This document shows positions 44,196 to 53,124 of a stretch of DNA of 64,000 nucleotides, one piece after another. The position numbers and the translations under genes are program-made. Source of the stretch: Amphibacillus sp. MSJ-3 (GTDB lineage: Bacteria > Bacillota > Bacilli > Bacillales > Amphibacillaceae); assembly GCF_018919165.1 (NCBI RefSeq), contig NZ_JAHLQM010000002.1:1-64000 (forward strand). The letters run 5' to 3'. Every line of letters starts with the position of its first letter. Position 1 is the stretch's first letter. The notes under the pieces are model-generated. The model saw only the letters and a list, made by a program, of their open reading frames with translations. It had not been told where the DNA came from and made no database searches.

Positions 44196-45158
44196 CTATT
44201 TATTCAAGTAATAATCCTTAACAATCTTTTCTGCCTTCTTCCCATAGATATCAAAGCCACGATTTAAATGAGCTTCTTCGATTGGATAAAGTTTTGTCGA
44301 CCAATCCCACCAGAAAAAACCACCAAACCAAGGTTCATCCCAAAAGACTTCTAAAACAGATTGATAGAAATTCGCTTGTTCATCCTGATCAACAGGTAGG
44401 TCTACATGTTCAAAATCCCAAGGCATCATCGCACACCCTTTGGCACTGCGACAGCCAATTTCAACAAAGATAATTGGTTTATTAAATTTCTCATGTAATC
44501 TCAATAACTTCTCTTTAACGGGCAACCAGTTTTTCTTCATTATCTCAACAGATTCACCTGGCTGTTTTGCAACAGGATAATAGGCACTTGTACCAATATA
44601 ATCAACTAAATCAAACCAGGAAACACCTTCTTCCTTACCATGATTTGCGTTGTAAATAATCGGACCATGATATCGTTCACGTACTTCTCTAATAACCTCT
44701 TGCCAATTAGATACACGACCCTCAGTAGCCACCATTTCACAACCAACCGTAAACATATCACAATCAAGTTCTTCCGCTAATTCAGCATAGTGATTAAGAA
44801 ATTGACGATAAGATTGAAACCACGCTTGCCATTTATCCTCAGCCTCGTCCGGAAAACCAATCCGAGCACGCCAAATGCCATCACGTGAGTTAACAACAGG
44901 TTTTAAACAGACTTTTAAACCTAGCTCATGAGCCTGTTCCACTGCAAAGATCAGATCACGATCAGTCATTGTATGATGATAATCAAAGTAAATTTCAGTT
45001 GAACAATATGTTTCTTGATATGTATAGAAGGAGAGTGCGATCCATTCACTTCCCGTTTCCTTTAACCTTCTTAATGATTGCACAGCCTCGTCAGTACGAT
45101 AGTCTCCCCTTCTTCCATCCCAACCATAAGTCATTCCTTTAATGAAAACTTCCTGCAT
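44196..45158 (-). CDS. GH113 beta-1,4-mannan hydrolase (copy 1)
   Basis: This 320-residue cytoplasmic barrel enzyme belongs to GH113, whose characterised members are beta-mannanases or mannobiose-releasing mannanases. It has MTYGWDGRRGDYRTDEA at the start, LKPVVNSRDGIWRARI (85-100), acid/base Glu141 in VGCEMVATE and nucleophile Glu233 in IFVEIGCRSAKG, ending FFWWDWSTKLYP. There is no signal peptide, so it acts on imported oligosaccharides. It is a paralogue of the next gene, separated by 58 bases. The two differ in the substrate-contacting loops, suggesting different chain-length or end preferences. Confidence 0.88.
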   Translation of the reverse strand: MQEVFIKGMTYGWDGRRGDYRTDEAVQSLRRLKETGSEWIALSFYTYQETYCSTEIYFDYHHTMTDRDLIFAVEQAHELGLKVCLKPVVNSRDGIWRARIGFPDEAEDKWQAWFQSYRQFLNHYAELAEELDCDMFTVGCEMVATEGRVSNWQEVIREVRERYHGPIIYNANHGKEEGVSWFDLVDYIGTSAYYPVAKQPGESVEIMKKNWLPVKEKLLRLHEKFNKPIIFVEIGCRSAKGCAMMPWDFEHVDLPVDQDEQANFYQSVLEVFWDEPWFGGFFWWDWSTKLYPIEEAHLNRGFDIYGKKAEKIVKDYYLNK

Positions 45159-45216
45159 CCTCTTCGCCCTTTCCTAGCTAAGTATCTATTTCATGAATAT
45201 ATTTGTCTTTTAACAT

Positions 45217-46146
45217 TTATCGCGATTGATAATAAGCCTTGATTACTTTCTCTGCTGGTTTACCATAAACACCATAATCATCATTTTGTTTAGCTTCATC
45301 CTCATGATATAAATAGGTTTGCCAGTCCCACAGGCCAAAGCCACCAATCCATGATTTATCCTCTGTTTTCTCAAACATCACCCGATAATAGTCTGCTTGC
45401 TCCTGAAGATTAACAACCCCTTCTAAGGACCAGTCATTCGGAATTTGTGAAGAACCTGTTCGACTCGGGCAACCTGCCTCCGCAAAGAAAAATGGTTTAT
45501 CATATTTCTTAACAACCGCTTCAATACGATCCAATTGATTATCCCAATCATCTATCGGATAGTAACCACTTGATGAAATAAGATCAAGTGCATCCCAGAA
45601 CTTAACATGATTTTCCTGATATTTATCCGTATTATAAGTGACCAAACCTTTGTATAGCTGACGAACTTCAGTGATGAGTTGGCGCCAATCATCTTCTCTT
45701 CGTTCCGTTTGAACCATTTCACAGCCAACAATGAATAGATCACAGGCCGTTTCCTCAGCTATTGAAGCATAGTGTTTTTGATAAGCAGTATAGCTTGCAA
45801 ACCAATCACGCCATTTCGGTTCACATGGTACATCGTGGTCAAAGAAGTTTATATGCGCCCGCCAGGTTCCGTCTTTGCAATTTACTGTCGGCTTTAAAAT
45901 CACTTTGAGTCCAAGCGACTTAGCATATTCAATCATTTCAACTAATTCATCATCAGCGACCATATGGGATCCCCTATAATCAATTTCAGTTGTATGTGCC
46001 GTTTCCTGCCTTGCAGCTAAAGCAATGATTACATATTCACTAGCTGTTCTTTCTTGTAGTAGGCGTAAACTTTCCTTAGCCCGTTCTGTTTTAAAATAAC
46101 CTTTCTGACTGTCCCAGCCAAAGGTAAAACCTTTAATGAATTCCAT
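45217..46146 (-). CDS. GH113 beta-1,4-mannan hydrolase (copy 2)
   Basis: This 309-residue paralogue of the neighbouring GH113 gene has GFTFGWDSQKGYFKTERAKESL, LKPTVNCKDGTWRAHI (84-99), acid/base Glu143 in VGCEMVQTE and nucleophile Glu223 in FFAEAGCPSRTG, ending GGFGLWDWQTYLY. It is clearly related to copy 1 but well diverged, so the duplication is old. The ATG at 46146 is chosen because GGAGG precedes it; the longer frame adds five residues. It is cytoplasmic. It follows the GH130 gene by about 100 bases in the same direction. Confidence 0.88.
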   Translation of the reverse strand: MEFIKGFTFGWDSQKGYFKTERAKESLRLLQERTASEYVIIALAARQETAHTTEIDYRGSHMVADDELVEMIEYAKSLGLKVILKPTVNCKDGTWRAHINFFDHDVPCEPKWRDWFASYTAYQKHYASIAEETACDLFIVGCEMVQTERREDDWRQLITEVRQLYKGLVTYNTDKYQENHVKFWDALDLISSSGYYPIDDWDNQLDRIEAVVKKYDKPFFFAEAGCPSRTGSSQIPNDWSLEGVVNLQEQADYYRVMFEKTEDKSWIGGFGLWDWQTYLYHEDEAKQNDDYGVYGKPAEKVIKAYYQSR

Positions 46147-46245
46147 TACAATCCTCCACATCTATCAAGTTATTGTTTTTCTTATGCTAAGAAAAGCTAG
46201 GAGGGCATCGTTCAATCCATACCTTCCTAGCTTCATTATTACTTT

Positions 46246-47268
46246 TTACATTCTTCCAATTTCTTTATCATCAGCGATTTCTTCGTGTGTTGCTTTTGCA
46301 TATTCAACAATTTCATCAACTGTTGTATAAGCTAAACCAACTTTTGTATCTGCAGCACCATAGTAAATCGCAATTTTCCCTGTTTCAGCATCATGTAATG
46401 TTGCACATGGGAAGATAACATTGTCAACAAAACCTGTCGTTTCATAGCTTTCTTCTGGTGTTAATACAAAGTTGCTTGATCGATATTTTACTTTTGAAGG
46501 TTCATCTAAATCTAAAATAGCTACACCCATACTATAAACATAACCATTACATGTACCTGTTACCCCATGATAAAACATTAACCAGCCTTCTGTTGTTTCA
46601 ATCGGTGCTGGACCACCACCAATTTTAACGTTTTGCCACCAGCCATCGCCACCCGTTCCCATGACATGACGGTGTTTACCCCAATATTTAAGATCTGGAC
46701 TTTCACTTAGGAAAATATCACCGAATGGGGTATGACCACTATCACTCGGACGTGATAACATCATATAGTTACCATTTATTTTACGCGGGAATAAAACACC
46801 ATTACGGTTAAAGGGCAAAAATGGATTCTCCAAACGGGTGAATGTTTTAAAATCTTTTGTTTCGGCTAACCCGATTGATGCACCGTAAAAATCTGTACAC
46901 CAAATAATATAGTAGGTATCCTCGACCTTTAGTAATCGTGGATCATAAGCGTACTTCGGTTGGAATGGATTTCCCTCTTCATCCACAAAAGCAATTCGTT
47001 CTTCATCAATTCTCCAACTGAGTGCATCATCACTATAACCTAGATGTAAATGTGGACGACCATTCGCGGTTTCAGCTCGAAAAACACCAATAAATTTCCC
47101 TTCATAAGCAATCACTGCACTATTAAAAATTCGCGAGATATTTTTAGCAGGATTGCGGTCAATCACAGGATTTTCACTATGACGCCATACAGGAGCATAA
47201 TGGCCTTTTGGCTTATCTTGCCAAGGTATATTCGGCAAGCTTTCTGAAATCAATTTAACGTTAGACAT
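46246..47268 (-). CDS. GH130 beta-1,4-manno-oligosaccharide phosphorylase (GH130_2 type)
   Basis: This 340-residue five-bladed propeller enzyme cleaves manno-oligosaccharides with phosphate to give alpha-mannose-1-phosphate. Features are FNSAVIAYEGKFIGVFRAE (about 48-66), YAYDPRLLKVED with the likely catalytic Asp (about 105-116), FPRKINGNYMMLSRPSDSGHTPFGDIF and KIGGGPAPIETTEGWLMFYHG with phosphate-site residues. The short N-terminus (no long helix as in the 397-residue paralogue at 53.1 kb) fits subfamily 2, acting on longer chains. It follows the ABC permease genes after a 340-base spacer and precedes the GH113 pair. Confidence 0.88.
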   Translation of the reverse strand: MSNVKLISESLPNIPWQDKPKGHYAPVWRHSENPVIDRNPAKNISRIFNSAVIAYEGKFIGVFRAETANGRPHLHLGYSDDALSWRIDEERIAFVDEEGNPFQPKYAYDPRLLKVEDTYYIIWCTDFYGASIGLAETKDFKTFTRLENPFLPFNRNGVLFPRKINGNYMMLSRPSDSGHTPFGDIFLSESPDLKYWGKHRHVMGTGGDGWWQNVKIGGGPAPIETTEGWLMFYHGVTGTCNGYVYSMGVAILDLDEPSKVKYRSSNFVLTPEESYETTGFVDNVIFPCATLHDAETGKIAIYYGAADTKVGLAYTTVDEIVEYAKATHEEIADDKEIGRM

Positions 47269-47608
47269 ATTCTGATCCCTTCCTTAAACTCTATATTTAT
47301 TCTCATTAATCATTCGATAGTAATTGGCAATTCCCTATTACCAAACATCGATCAGTCATTTAATCAAGTCTTTAGGGGAAGTTCATCCCCTTCTGAGTGT
47401 CTGATAAATGATTTAGGGCCTTTACTGACTGTTGATCTCAATCTTCATTCAATCATTTCTCTCGCACGATTGCAGTAGTGGGCTTACAGTCAGTTAATCT
47501 GTGTGAAAACAAAGGCTCTACATTAGTAAGTAACTAAAACGCCATAGAATCTTACTCAAATCTCTATAATTCAATAGCTATTTAAACTGAACAATATAGG
47601 ACTACAAT
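47269..47608. repeat. Dyad repeat between permease and GH130 genes
   Basis: This is 340 bases without a gene. At 47415-47500 lies GGGCCTTTACTGACTGTTGA followed after about 55 bases by GTGGGCTTACAGTCAGTTAA. The arms ACTGACTGT and ACAGTCAGT are perfect inverses. It is a member of the dyad family also near 9.95, 29.05 and 53.05 kb. A smaller hairpin (AGGGGAAGTTCATCCCCTT) lies at about 47372-47390. These structures could lower expression of the downstream genes relative to the transporter. Confidence 0.6.
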
Positions 47609-48457
47609 TTATTTTACTGAACCACTTGTTAAGCCATTGTAAATATATTTTTGTAAGAAAATAAAGGTTATCAAGGTTGGGACAATCGCAATCATGACAC
47701 CAGCTGTAATAACTTCCCATTGCGCCCCAAACGGACCTTGGAATTTAAATAAAGATGTAGAAATCACTTGTAAATCTGTTTTAGGCATATATAAAAATGG
47801 AGTATAGAAGTCATTATAGACATTAACCCCTTTAATAATAAACACTGTAACAATTGCTGGTTTCAATAATGGTAGGACAATTTTACGATAAATTGTAAAA
47901 TATGATGCCCCATCCAACATGGCTGATTCATCTAATGAAATAGAAATCGAATCCATAAATTGTAGAAACACATAAACTGCAATGATGTCTGTTCCTAAAT
48001 ACAGAATAACCGCTGCCCAAATCGTATTAAAAAGACCGAGTGAATGAATGATTTGGAATGTCGCAACTTGTGTTGTAACAGCAGGAATTAAGGTTGCTAA
48101 TAGGAAGGCACCTAAAATTAATTTACTACCTTTAAATTCAAATCTATGCAAAACAAAAGCTACCATTGATCCAATTAATGTTGTCCCGATTACTGAAATA
48201 ACTAGAATAATCACAGTATTTTTAAAACCAGTCAACATATTCCCTTCAACGAAAGCTCTCTGATAATTTTCGAAGTTAGTCCAATCACTTGGTGGCACTA
48301 AGGGACCTGTTGTTGTATATTCTGCTCCTGTTTTAAATGAAGCAAAGAAAATAGCAACGATAGGGATTACCGCAACAAATGTACCAAGTAACAAAGAAGC
48401 GTATTTTATAAATGTACCTAAGTGACGTTTAAATTTGTACATATTAATCCCCTTCAC
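47609..48457 (-). CDS. ABC sugar transporter permease (MalG type)
   Basis: This 282-residue inner-membrane permease has six predicted helices: TM1 at about 17-37, TM2-TM5 at about 78-190 and a last helix near 245-268. The conserved EAA loop reads DESAMLDGASYFTIYRKIVLPLLKPAI (about 178-204) and contacts the ATPase. It pairs with the upstream MalF-type permease, which it overlaps by 14 bases. No ATPase gene is in the cluster, so a shared MsmK/MsmX-type ATPase is expected, as usual for this CUT1 family in Firmicutes. Confidence 0.92.
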   Translation of the reverse strand: MKGINMYKFKRHLGTFIKYASLLLGTFVAVIPIVAIFFASFKTGAEYTTTGPLVPPSDWTNFENYQRAFVEGNMLTGFKNTVIILVISVIGTTLIGSMVAFVLHRFEFKGSKLILGAFLLATLIPAVTTQVATFQIIHSLGLFNTIWAAVILYLGTDIIAVYVFLQFMDSISISLDESAMLDGASYFTIYRKIVLPLLKPAIVTVFIIKGVNVYNDFYTPFLYMPKTDLQVISTSLFKFQGPFGAQWEVITAGVMIAIVPTLITFIFLQKYIYNGLTSGSVK

Positions 48458-49322
48458 CGAAAAATTTCCTTTGAATGCCTGTCACAATAACTACAATAAA
48501 TAAGAGAACAACAGCCATTGCAGAACCTAGGCCAATCTTTCCGTATTTAAATGCAGTATCAACTGTTTGAATGACAAATGTCGCACTACCATTTGCGCCG
48601 CCTGTCATAATATAAGGAATTTCAAAGGCACTTAGCGCACCACTAACAGCCAGGATCAAATTTAACGAAATAATTATTTTAATACTTGGAAAGATGATGT
48701 GAATAAATTGTTGCCAACGATTTGCACCATCAATTTGAGCCGCTTCATATATTTCACCAGGAATTGATGAAATCGCTCCTAAGAAAATAATAAAGTTAAA
48801 CCCCATATAACGCCAAACGGATACACCCGCTAAAGAATAATTTATTACTGCTGGATTTCCTAACCATTGTGTAATAAATCTTTCTAAACCAATTGCAGAA
48901 AGAAGTGTATCAAGTGTTCCATCAGGTCTAAAGAAGAACAAGAACATAAAGCCAATCGCTACACCATTTAAAAGGTATGGGAAAAAGATAACCCCTTTGA
49001 AAAAGTTTTTGAATTTTACATCAAAGGATAAAATGGTAGCAAAATATAGAGCGATTGCTAATTGAATAAATGTCGCAAAGAAATAATACAAACTAACACT
49101 GAAGACTCTAAAGTATTCCGGATTGGTAAAGATTGTTTTGTAATTATCTAATCCGACAAATTCCATTGCACTATAACCATTCCAGTTGGTAAAGCTGTAC
49201 CAGATCATATTAATCACCGGCAAAAAGGCGAATACTCCCAATAAGCCCATTGGTACAATTAGAAAGGCAATGATGATTACTTTTTTCTGAGTTTCATAAG
49301 AAAGTTTTGATAAACTAAACAA
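48444..49322 (-). CDS. ABC sugar transporter permease (MalF type)
   Basis: This 292-residue permease has six predicted membrane segments and a short N-terminus (no MalF-style periplasmic loop). The EAA loop is EIYEAAQIDGANRWQQFIHIIFPSIKIII (about 188-216). It lies about 90 bases after the binding-protein gene and overlaps the second permease, so the three are one operon. Context predicts uptake of beta-manno-oligosaccharides. Confidence 0.92.
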   Translation of the reverse strand: MFSLSKLSYETQKKVIIIAFLIVPMGLLGVFAFLPVINMIWYSFTNWNGYSAMEFVGLDNYKTIFTNPEYFRVFSVSLYYFFATFIQLAIALYFATILSFDVKFKNFFKGVIFFPYLLNGVAIGFMFLFFFRPDGTLDTLLSAIGLERFITQWLGNPAVINYSLAGVSVWRYMGFNFIIFLGAISSIPGEIYEAAQIDGANRWQQFIHIIFPSIKIIISLNLILAVSGALSAFEIPYIMTGGANGSATFVIQTVDTAFKYGKIGLGSAMAVVLLFIVVIVTGIQRKFFGEGD

Positions 49323-49412
49323 GTGCTACACCTCCCTGTTTTTCTGTAAACATTAAACTCATTTGAGGAAAGTACAAGAAGTGTACTCTCCTCAATCATT
49401 ACAATCGGGAAA

Positions 49413-50756
49413 TTATTCAACGATTTTATTGTAGGCATCTTCCCAGGCGTTATTCCATCTTTCCATAATCTCATCAAAGGATTCTGCTCTATTTCCAATC
49501 GCTGCCTCAATTAAAATTTGTTTTTCATCTTCTAACCAAAGTCCTACTTCTGATTCTTTATCGATTTCATCAAGCAAGCCTAATTTGTCTTCAGGTGATG
49601 GTGTTAACATAACAAATTCCGCACCTGCCTCTTCGGCTTCTGTTAATTCTTCTGGAAGTTCAGCATCAACTGATGCACTAATTCCACCAGCTTGTTCAAC
49701 TGAATAGCCAGATTCGTGAATAAAGTAATCAACCCAAGCAAAGGCAGCTTCTTTATTTTCACTAAATTTACTTACTGAAATATTCATATCCGCACCCATT
49801 GAGAATAAAGTACGTTCTGCATCTGATGGGAATGCCATAATCGCAATATCATCAGCATTTGGACCAGCATCTTGAATTTGTTCTAAAGCCCATGATCCTA
49901 GAACCATCGTGGCAATCTCACCATTATTCATCATCACTTTAGATGATTCCCAATCTGTTGTTAATGGATCTGATTCAATCAAGCCAGCTTCTGCCACATC
50001 ATACATTAGTTTATAGTGTTCATAGTGTGGATCACCTGGATCAAATGGACGTGGATCATCTAAGATATCAACATTATAGTAATCCTCATTACCAGCTGTT
50101 GAAGTCACAGCACCTTCCCATTGAGCCAATGGCCATGCATCACCATAGTTTGTATATAAGGGGATAGCGTCTGTATTATCTTTTACTAATTGTAACGCTT
50201 CTAGAAATTCCGCTTGTGTAGTTGGTAATTCTTCTACACCAGCCTCTTCAAAAACAGCTTGATTGTAAATAACACCTGTGTAAGTTAAAGCAATTGGAAT
50301 TCCATAAACCGTATCATTAACTGCACGTTCATCTACACCTAAATACTTACTTCCCATATCTTCTAAAGAACCCATTGGCTCAAAGAAATTCGGAATATCT
50401 TCAATTGGCAATTGGATCGGTAAGTATTGTACATCGCCGAAGTCCTGTGTATTAATACGGGGCATAATTTCTCCACCATAATCTGACAAGGCCTCAAAGC
50501 GTACATTTACATTTGGATATTTTTCCTCAAACTCTGCTTTATAATCTTCATATACGGTATCAACGATATCTGTTCGATGAGTGATAACAACTAAGTCTCC
50601 CTCAATCTCTTCAGGATCTAGCTCTTTCCATGCTTCATAAGCAGGAACATCATCTGTTGCATCTGTACCTTCTTGGCCAGTATCATCCGAACCACAAGCA
50701 GCCAATAATAGAAGTGCAAAAATACTTAGTAATAAAGTTATAAATTTTCTATTCAT
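49413..50756 (-). CDS. Sugar ABC transporter substrate-binding lipoprotein
   Basis: This 447-residue CUT1 binding protein has a lipoprotein signal peptide (MNRKFITLLLSIFALLLLAAC), with the lipidated Cys at residue 21 in LAAC. The mature protein is acidic, with a type I binding-protein fold: DLVVITHRTDIVDTVYEDYKAEF near the start, IPIALTYTGVIYNQAVFEEAGVEELPTT in the middle and FAWVDYFIHESGYS later. By context it captures manno-oligosaccharides outside the membrane. It is first in the operon behind a promoter with cre and LacI-type sites, which fits its need for highest expression. Confidence 0.92.
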   Translation of the reverse strand: MNRKFITLLLSIFALLLLAACGSDDTGQEGTDATDDVPAYEAWKELDPEEIEGDLVVITHRTDIVDTVYEDYKAEFEEKYPNVNVRFEALSDYGGEIMPRINTQDFGDVQYLPIQLPIEDIPNFFEPMGSLEDMGSKYLGVDERAVNDTVYGIPIALTYTGVIYNQAVFEEAGVEELPTTQAEFLEALQLVKDNTDAIPLYTNYGDAWPLAQWEGAVTSTAGNEDYYNVDILDDPRPFDPGDPHYEHYKLMYDVAEAGLIESDPLTTDWESSKVMMNNGEIATMVLGSWALEQIQDAGPNADDIAIMAFPSDAERTLFSMGADMNISVSKFSENKEAAFAWVDYFIHESGYSVEQAGGISASVDAELPEELTEAEEAGAEFVMLTPSPEDKLGLLDEIDKESEVGLWLEDEKQILIEAAIGNRAESFDEIMERWNNAWEDAYNKIVE

Positions 50757-51126
50757 TACCTTAACACCCTTCCTTTATTTAAATGATTTAATTAGCCTAA
50801 TTAAGTTACCGCTAAGCTAATAACTTAATTTTATATTGAAAACGGTTGCTAGTCAATAGTTTTTTTGAAATTCCTTATTTAATTGATCAAATAAAAAACA
50901 TCTACATTAGCCCCCTTTTTTATATTTTGCCTCGTCTTTCATTTGCTATACAAAAGTAGATTTAAATAATTCCATATATTCAAAGCCGATATTTAGTTTT
51001 AATCCTATTTTCCTAGTTCAAGATTTCTCTCTTAAGAAGTTTTACTTTATGATTCATTAGATAAACACAAAAAAACCCTAAAGTTGATTGACTCACTTTA
51101 GGGCAGTACTTTCATTTTAACAATAT
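50757..51126 (-). promoter_or_regulatory. Mannan transporter promoter: -35/-10, cre and LacI-type operator
   Basis: On the minus strand TTGACT (50851-50856) and TAAAAT (50828-50833) have an exact 17-bp spacer. TGAAAACGGTTGCT (50837-50850) matches cre at 13 of 14 and fills the spacer. Ten bases downstream of the -10, AAGTTACCGCTAAGCT (50803-50818) matches the AGTTA-yCGm-TAA operator pattern also found before the epimerase and GH36 genes. The remaining AT-rich sequence to 51126 holds only the yesL terminator at 51069-51103. Confidence 0.75.
51069..51103 (-). terminator. Terminator of yesL-like gene
   Basis: CCCTAAAGT (51076-51084) pairs with ACTTTAGGG (51095-51103). The minus strand continues with a seven-base T-run. 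Confidence 0.88.
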
Positions 51127-51708
51127 TTATCCAAGTTTTTTCGGAAAAGCATAAACAACAATTGAACCATAGAGAACTGGAAATAAAACGACAAATAAGA
51201 CAGCATTATAATAGGCCAAACCAATCATTACTCCATAAATACCAACAAGCGATAAAGTCAAGCTTGGGTTTTTTATCACACTGATAAAACCAATAGCAAA
51301 TGCTTGCTTTATCGTGAAGTCCCCAAAGGCGATATAATAACTTGTATAACTGAGCGTCGTTAGTAATAAGAGGAGGAAATATGAAGCTAGACCAATGACA
51401 AGCCAACCCAAATCTTCTCTAATCCCGAAGAATATTAAAGTCGTTAGTAAGATCATACCAAGATTAACTAAAAAGGAACTTAATTTATGTTGCTGGAATT
51501 GCTGAAAATGCGTTCGATAAGTCTTTTTTATTGTCGTCTCATCATAATCAGGATTTTGCCTCATAAATTGGAGTGTTAAATATAAGGCAACTAAGGCCGG
51601 GATTAATGAATAAATAATGAGTCCCTTTAGCAAACCTAACCAAAAATTAAAGCTAACTAACAAATAGTGATAGAACTTGATCACAAGTTGGTAAACTTTA
51701 TTCCCCAA
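51127..51708 (-). CDS. yesL: YesL (DUF624) family membrane protein
   Basis: This 193-residue protein has five predicted membrane helices (about 20-44, 75-95, 100-122, 135-158 and 165-187). The start MGNKVYQLVIKFYHYLLVSFNFWLGLLKG and the charged YDETTIKKTYRTHFQQFQQHK loop fit DUF624, typified by B. subtilis YesL. These proteins often sit beside CUT1 sugar ABC transporters and LacI or two-component regulators, with an unknown role. It follows the LacI gene by 46 bases and is probably co-transcribed with it. Confidence 0.82.
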   Translation of the reverse strand: MGNKVYQLVIKFYHYLLVSFNFWLGLLKGLIIYSLIPALVALYLTLQFMRQNPDYDETTIKKTYRTHFQQFQQHKLSSFLVNLGMILLTTLIFFGIREDLGWLVIGLASYFLLLLLTTLSYTSYYIAFGDFTIKQAFAIGFISVIKNPSLTLSLVGIYGVMIGLAYYNAVLFVVLFPVLYGSIVVYAFPKKLG

Positions 51709-51754
51709 ATAATCACCTTCATTCTCGGAAAATAAAAGCTAAGAAAGATGGCGT

Positions 51755-52777
51755 TTACTCATCTTCTCTTAGCTCTTTAACAGAATCCCGTTTGATAATA
51801 TTACCTTTTACAGACGTACGTCCATAGCGTTTATTCTTTCCTTGAACCTTCTGGACAATTAACCGGACAGCCTGTTTGACCATTTCGTCAATATCTACTT
51901 CAACTGTAGTAAGCTGTGGATTCGTTATCGTTGCATAGATATCATTATCAAAACCGATAACCGAAACGTCATCAGGAACTTGATAGCCTTCTTCATTTAA
52001 TTTCTTCACTAATTCATGTGCAACTTGATCACAATTACAAACAAAAGCAGTCGGTAGGCGTTCAGGAAGTTGAATCTCAATAAATTTCCCTTTTTCATCT
52101 CGATCGTTAATGATATAATCTTGGTTTAATTCAATATGATGCTCCAATAAGGATTTATAATAACCTAAAAAGCGATCTTGAATACTACTTGTTGAATAAA
52201 GATTACCGACATAACCAATTTCGCGGTGCCCTTTATTCAACAAGTAATTTGTGATATTGTAAGCGCCATAAAAATTATCCGTAATCACCGAATCTATTTG
52301 ATCATGTTCATCGTAAAAGTCTAAAAAGACGATTGGCATATCTATTTCTTTAACAACATTAATATAATCACTTTTCAATTGACCGAGAAAAATAAAACCA
52401 TCGACTCTTTTTTCTTGGTAAATTCGCGGTAAATTTAAAGCTTCTTCATCTTCGCTCGACAATATATTCATAATGCCATAATAACCATAGTCCTCTAAAA
52501 CCGTTGATATTTGCTGGTAGGCTCTAAAATAGAAAGATTGGGAGATACCACCTGAAAAACGTTCAGGCATAATAATTCCGATATTATAAGACATGCCGTT
52601 TTTCATTGATTTAGCTAATATATTATAGCGATAACCCATTTCGTCAGCTAATTCCTTGATCCTTTGTCTTAATTTATCACTAACTCCTTCTTTGTCATTT
52701 AAAGCTTTTGAAACCGTAACACTACTAACCCCTAATCTGTCAGCAATATCCTTCATCGTCACATTATCTTTTTTCAC
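51755..52777 (-). CDS. LacI-family regulator, candidate mannan-utilisation repressor
   Basis: This 340-residue regulator has the LacI helix-turn-helix (VTMKDIADRLGVSSVTVSKALNDKEGVS, about 6-33) with hinge and effector domain (about 60-330; IGIIMPE, DGFIFLGQ, GHREIGYVGN, VIGFDNDIYA). GTG 52777 is preferred, with GGGAAG seven bases upstream; an ATG five codons earlier abuts its own ribosome binding site. It lies between the transporter operon and the epimerase operon. Three promoters of the cluster carry similar CG-centred palindromes, so I infer it controls them. The likely effector is mannobiose or mannosyl-glucose (inference). A 36-bp palindrome lies about 50 bases upstream. Confidence 0.85.
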   Translation of the reverse strand: MKKDNVTMKDIADRLGVSSVTVSKALNDKEGVSDKLRQRIKELADEMGYRYNILAKSMKNGMSYNIGIIMPERFSGGISQSFYFRAYQQISTVLEDYGYYGIMNILSSEDEEALNLPRIYQEKRVDGFIFLGQLKSDYINVVKEIDMPIVFLDFYDEHDQIDSVITDNFYGAYNITNYLLNKGHREIGYVGNLYSTSSIQDRFLGYYKSLLEHHIELNQDYIINDRDEKGKFIEIQLPERLPTAFVCNCDQVAHELVKKLNEEGYQVPDDVSVIGFDNDIYATITNPQLTTVEVDIDEMVKQAVRLIVQKVQGKNKRYGRTSVKGNIIKRDSVKELREDE

Positions 52778-52826
52778 TATCGCACTTCCCATTCCTTAGC
52801 TCTTATTCAATGTCACTTTATATAAG

Positions 52827-52862
52827 AACCGAACCATTAAGTTATAACTTAACGGTTCGGTT
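52827..52862. promoter_or_regulatory. 36-bp near-perfect palindrome upstream of the LacI gene
   Basis: AACCGAACC, one mismatch base, then TTAAGTTA is followed without a spacer by its inverse, TAACTTAA and GGTTCGGTT. That gives 17 of 18 paired positions. It may be an autoregulatory operator or a transcribed hairpin. No T-run follows on the gene side, so it is not an ordinary terminator. Confidence 0.7.
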
Positions 52863-53124
52863 AAACCAATGATACGAGTAACTTCATACTATCAAAAGAA
52901 GCTTAGTTTAGCAACAATCTTATTAAGAAAAATAGCGATCCATGTAAGTGATTTCAAGAAGTTTATAAAAGTTAAACTCACATAATAATCGTCATTCTAC
53001 TTTTTCCGCAGTGTAACTGTCAGTAAGACTCCTGCTTCTATCATTCGAAGGAGACTTTGCACTATAAGTCGGAGATCAACTGACAGTTACGACCCGATTG
53101 GTTTCAAGGGCCTTTCTTAACTTA
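52863..53124 (-). repeat. Dyad repeat copy, minus orientation
   Basis: At about 53001-53112 the minus strand reads GGCCCTTGAAACCAATCGGG, then GTAACTGTCAGTTGATCTCC, CGACTTATAGTGCAAAG and GGAGTCTTACTGACAGTTAC. It closely matches the plus-strand copy at 9931-10036. Twelve-base arms (GTAACTGTCAGT / ACTGACAGTTAC) are perfect inverses. It lies just past the stop of the GH130 gene and could act as its terminator. Confidence 0.7.
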
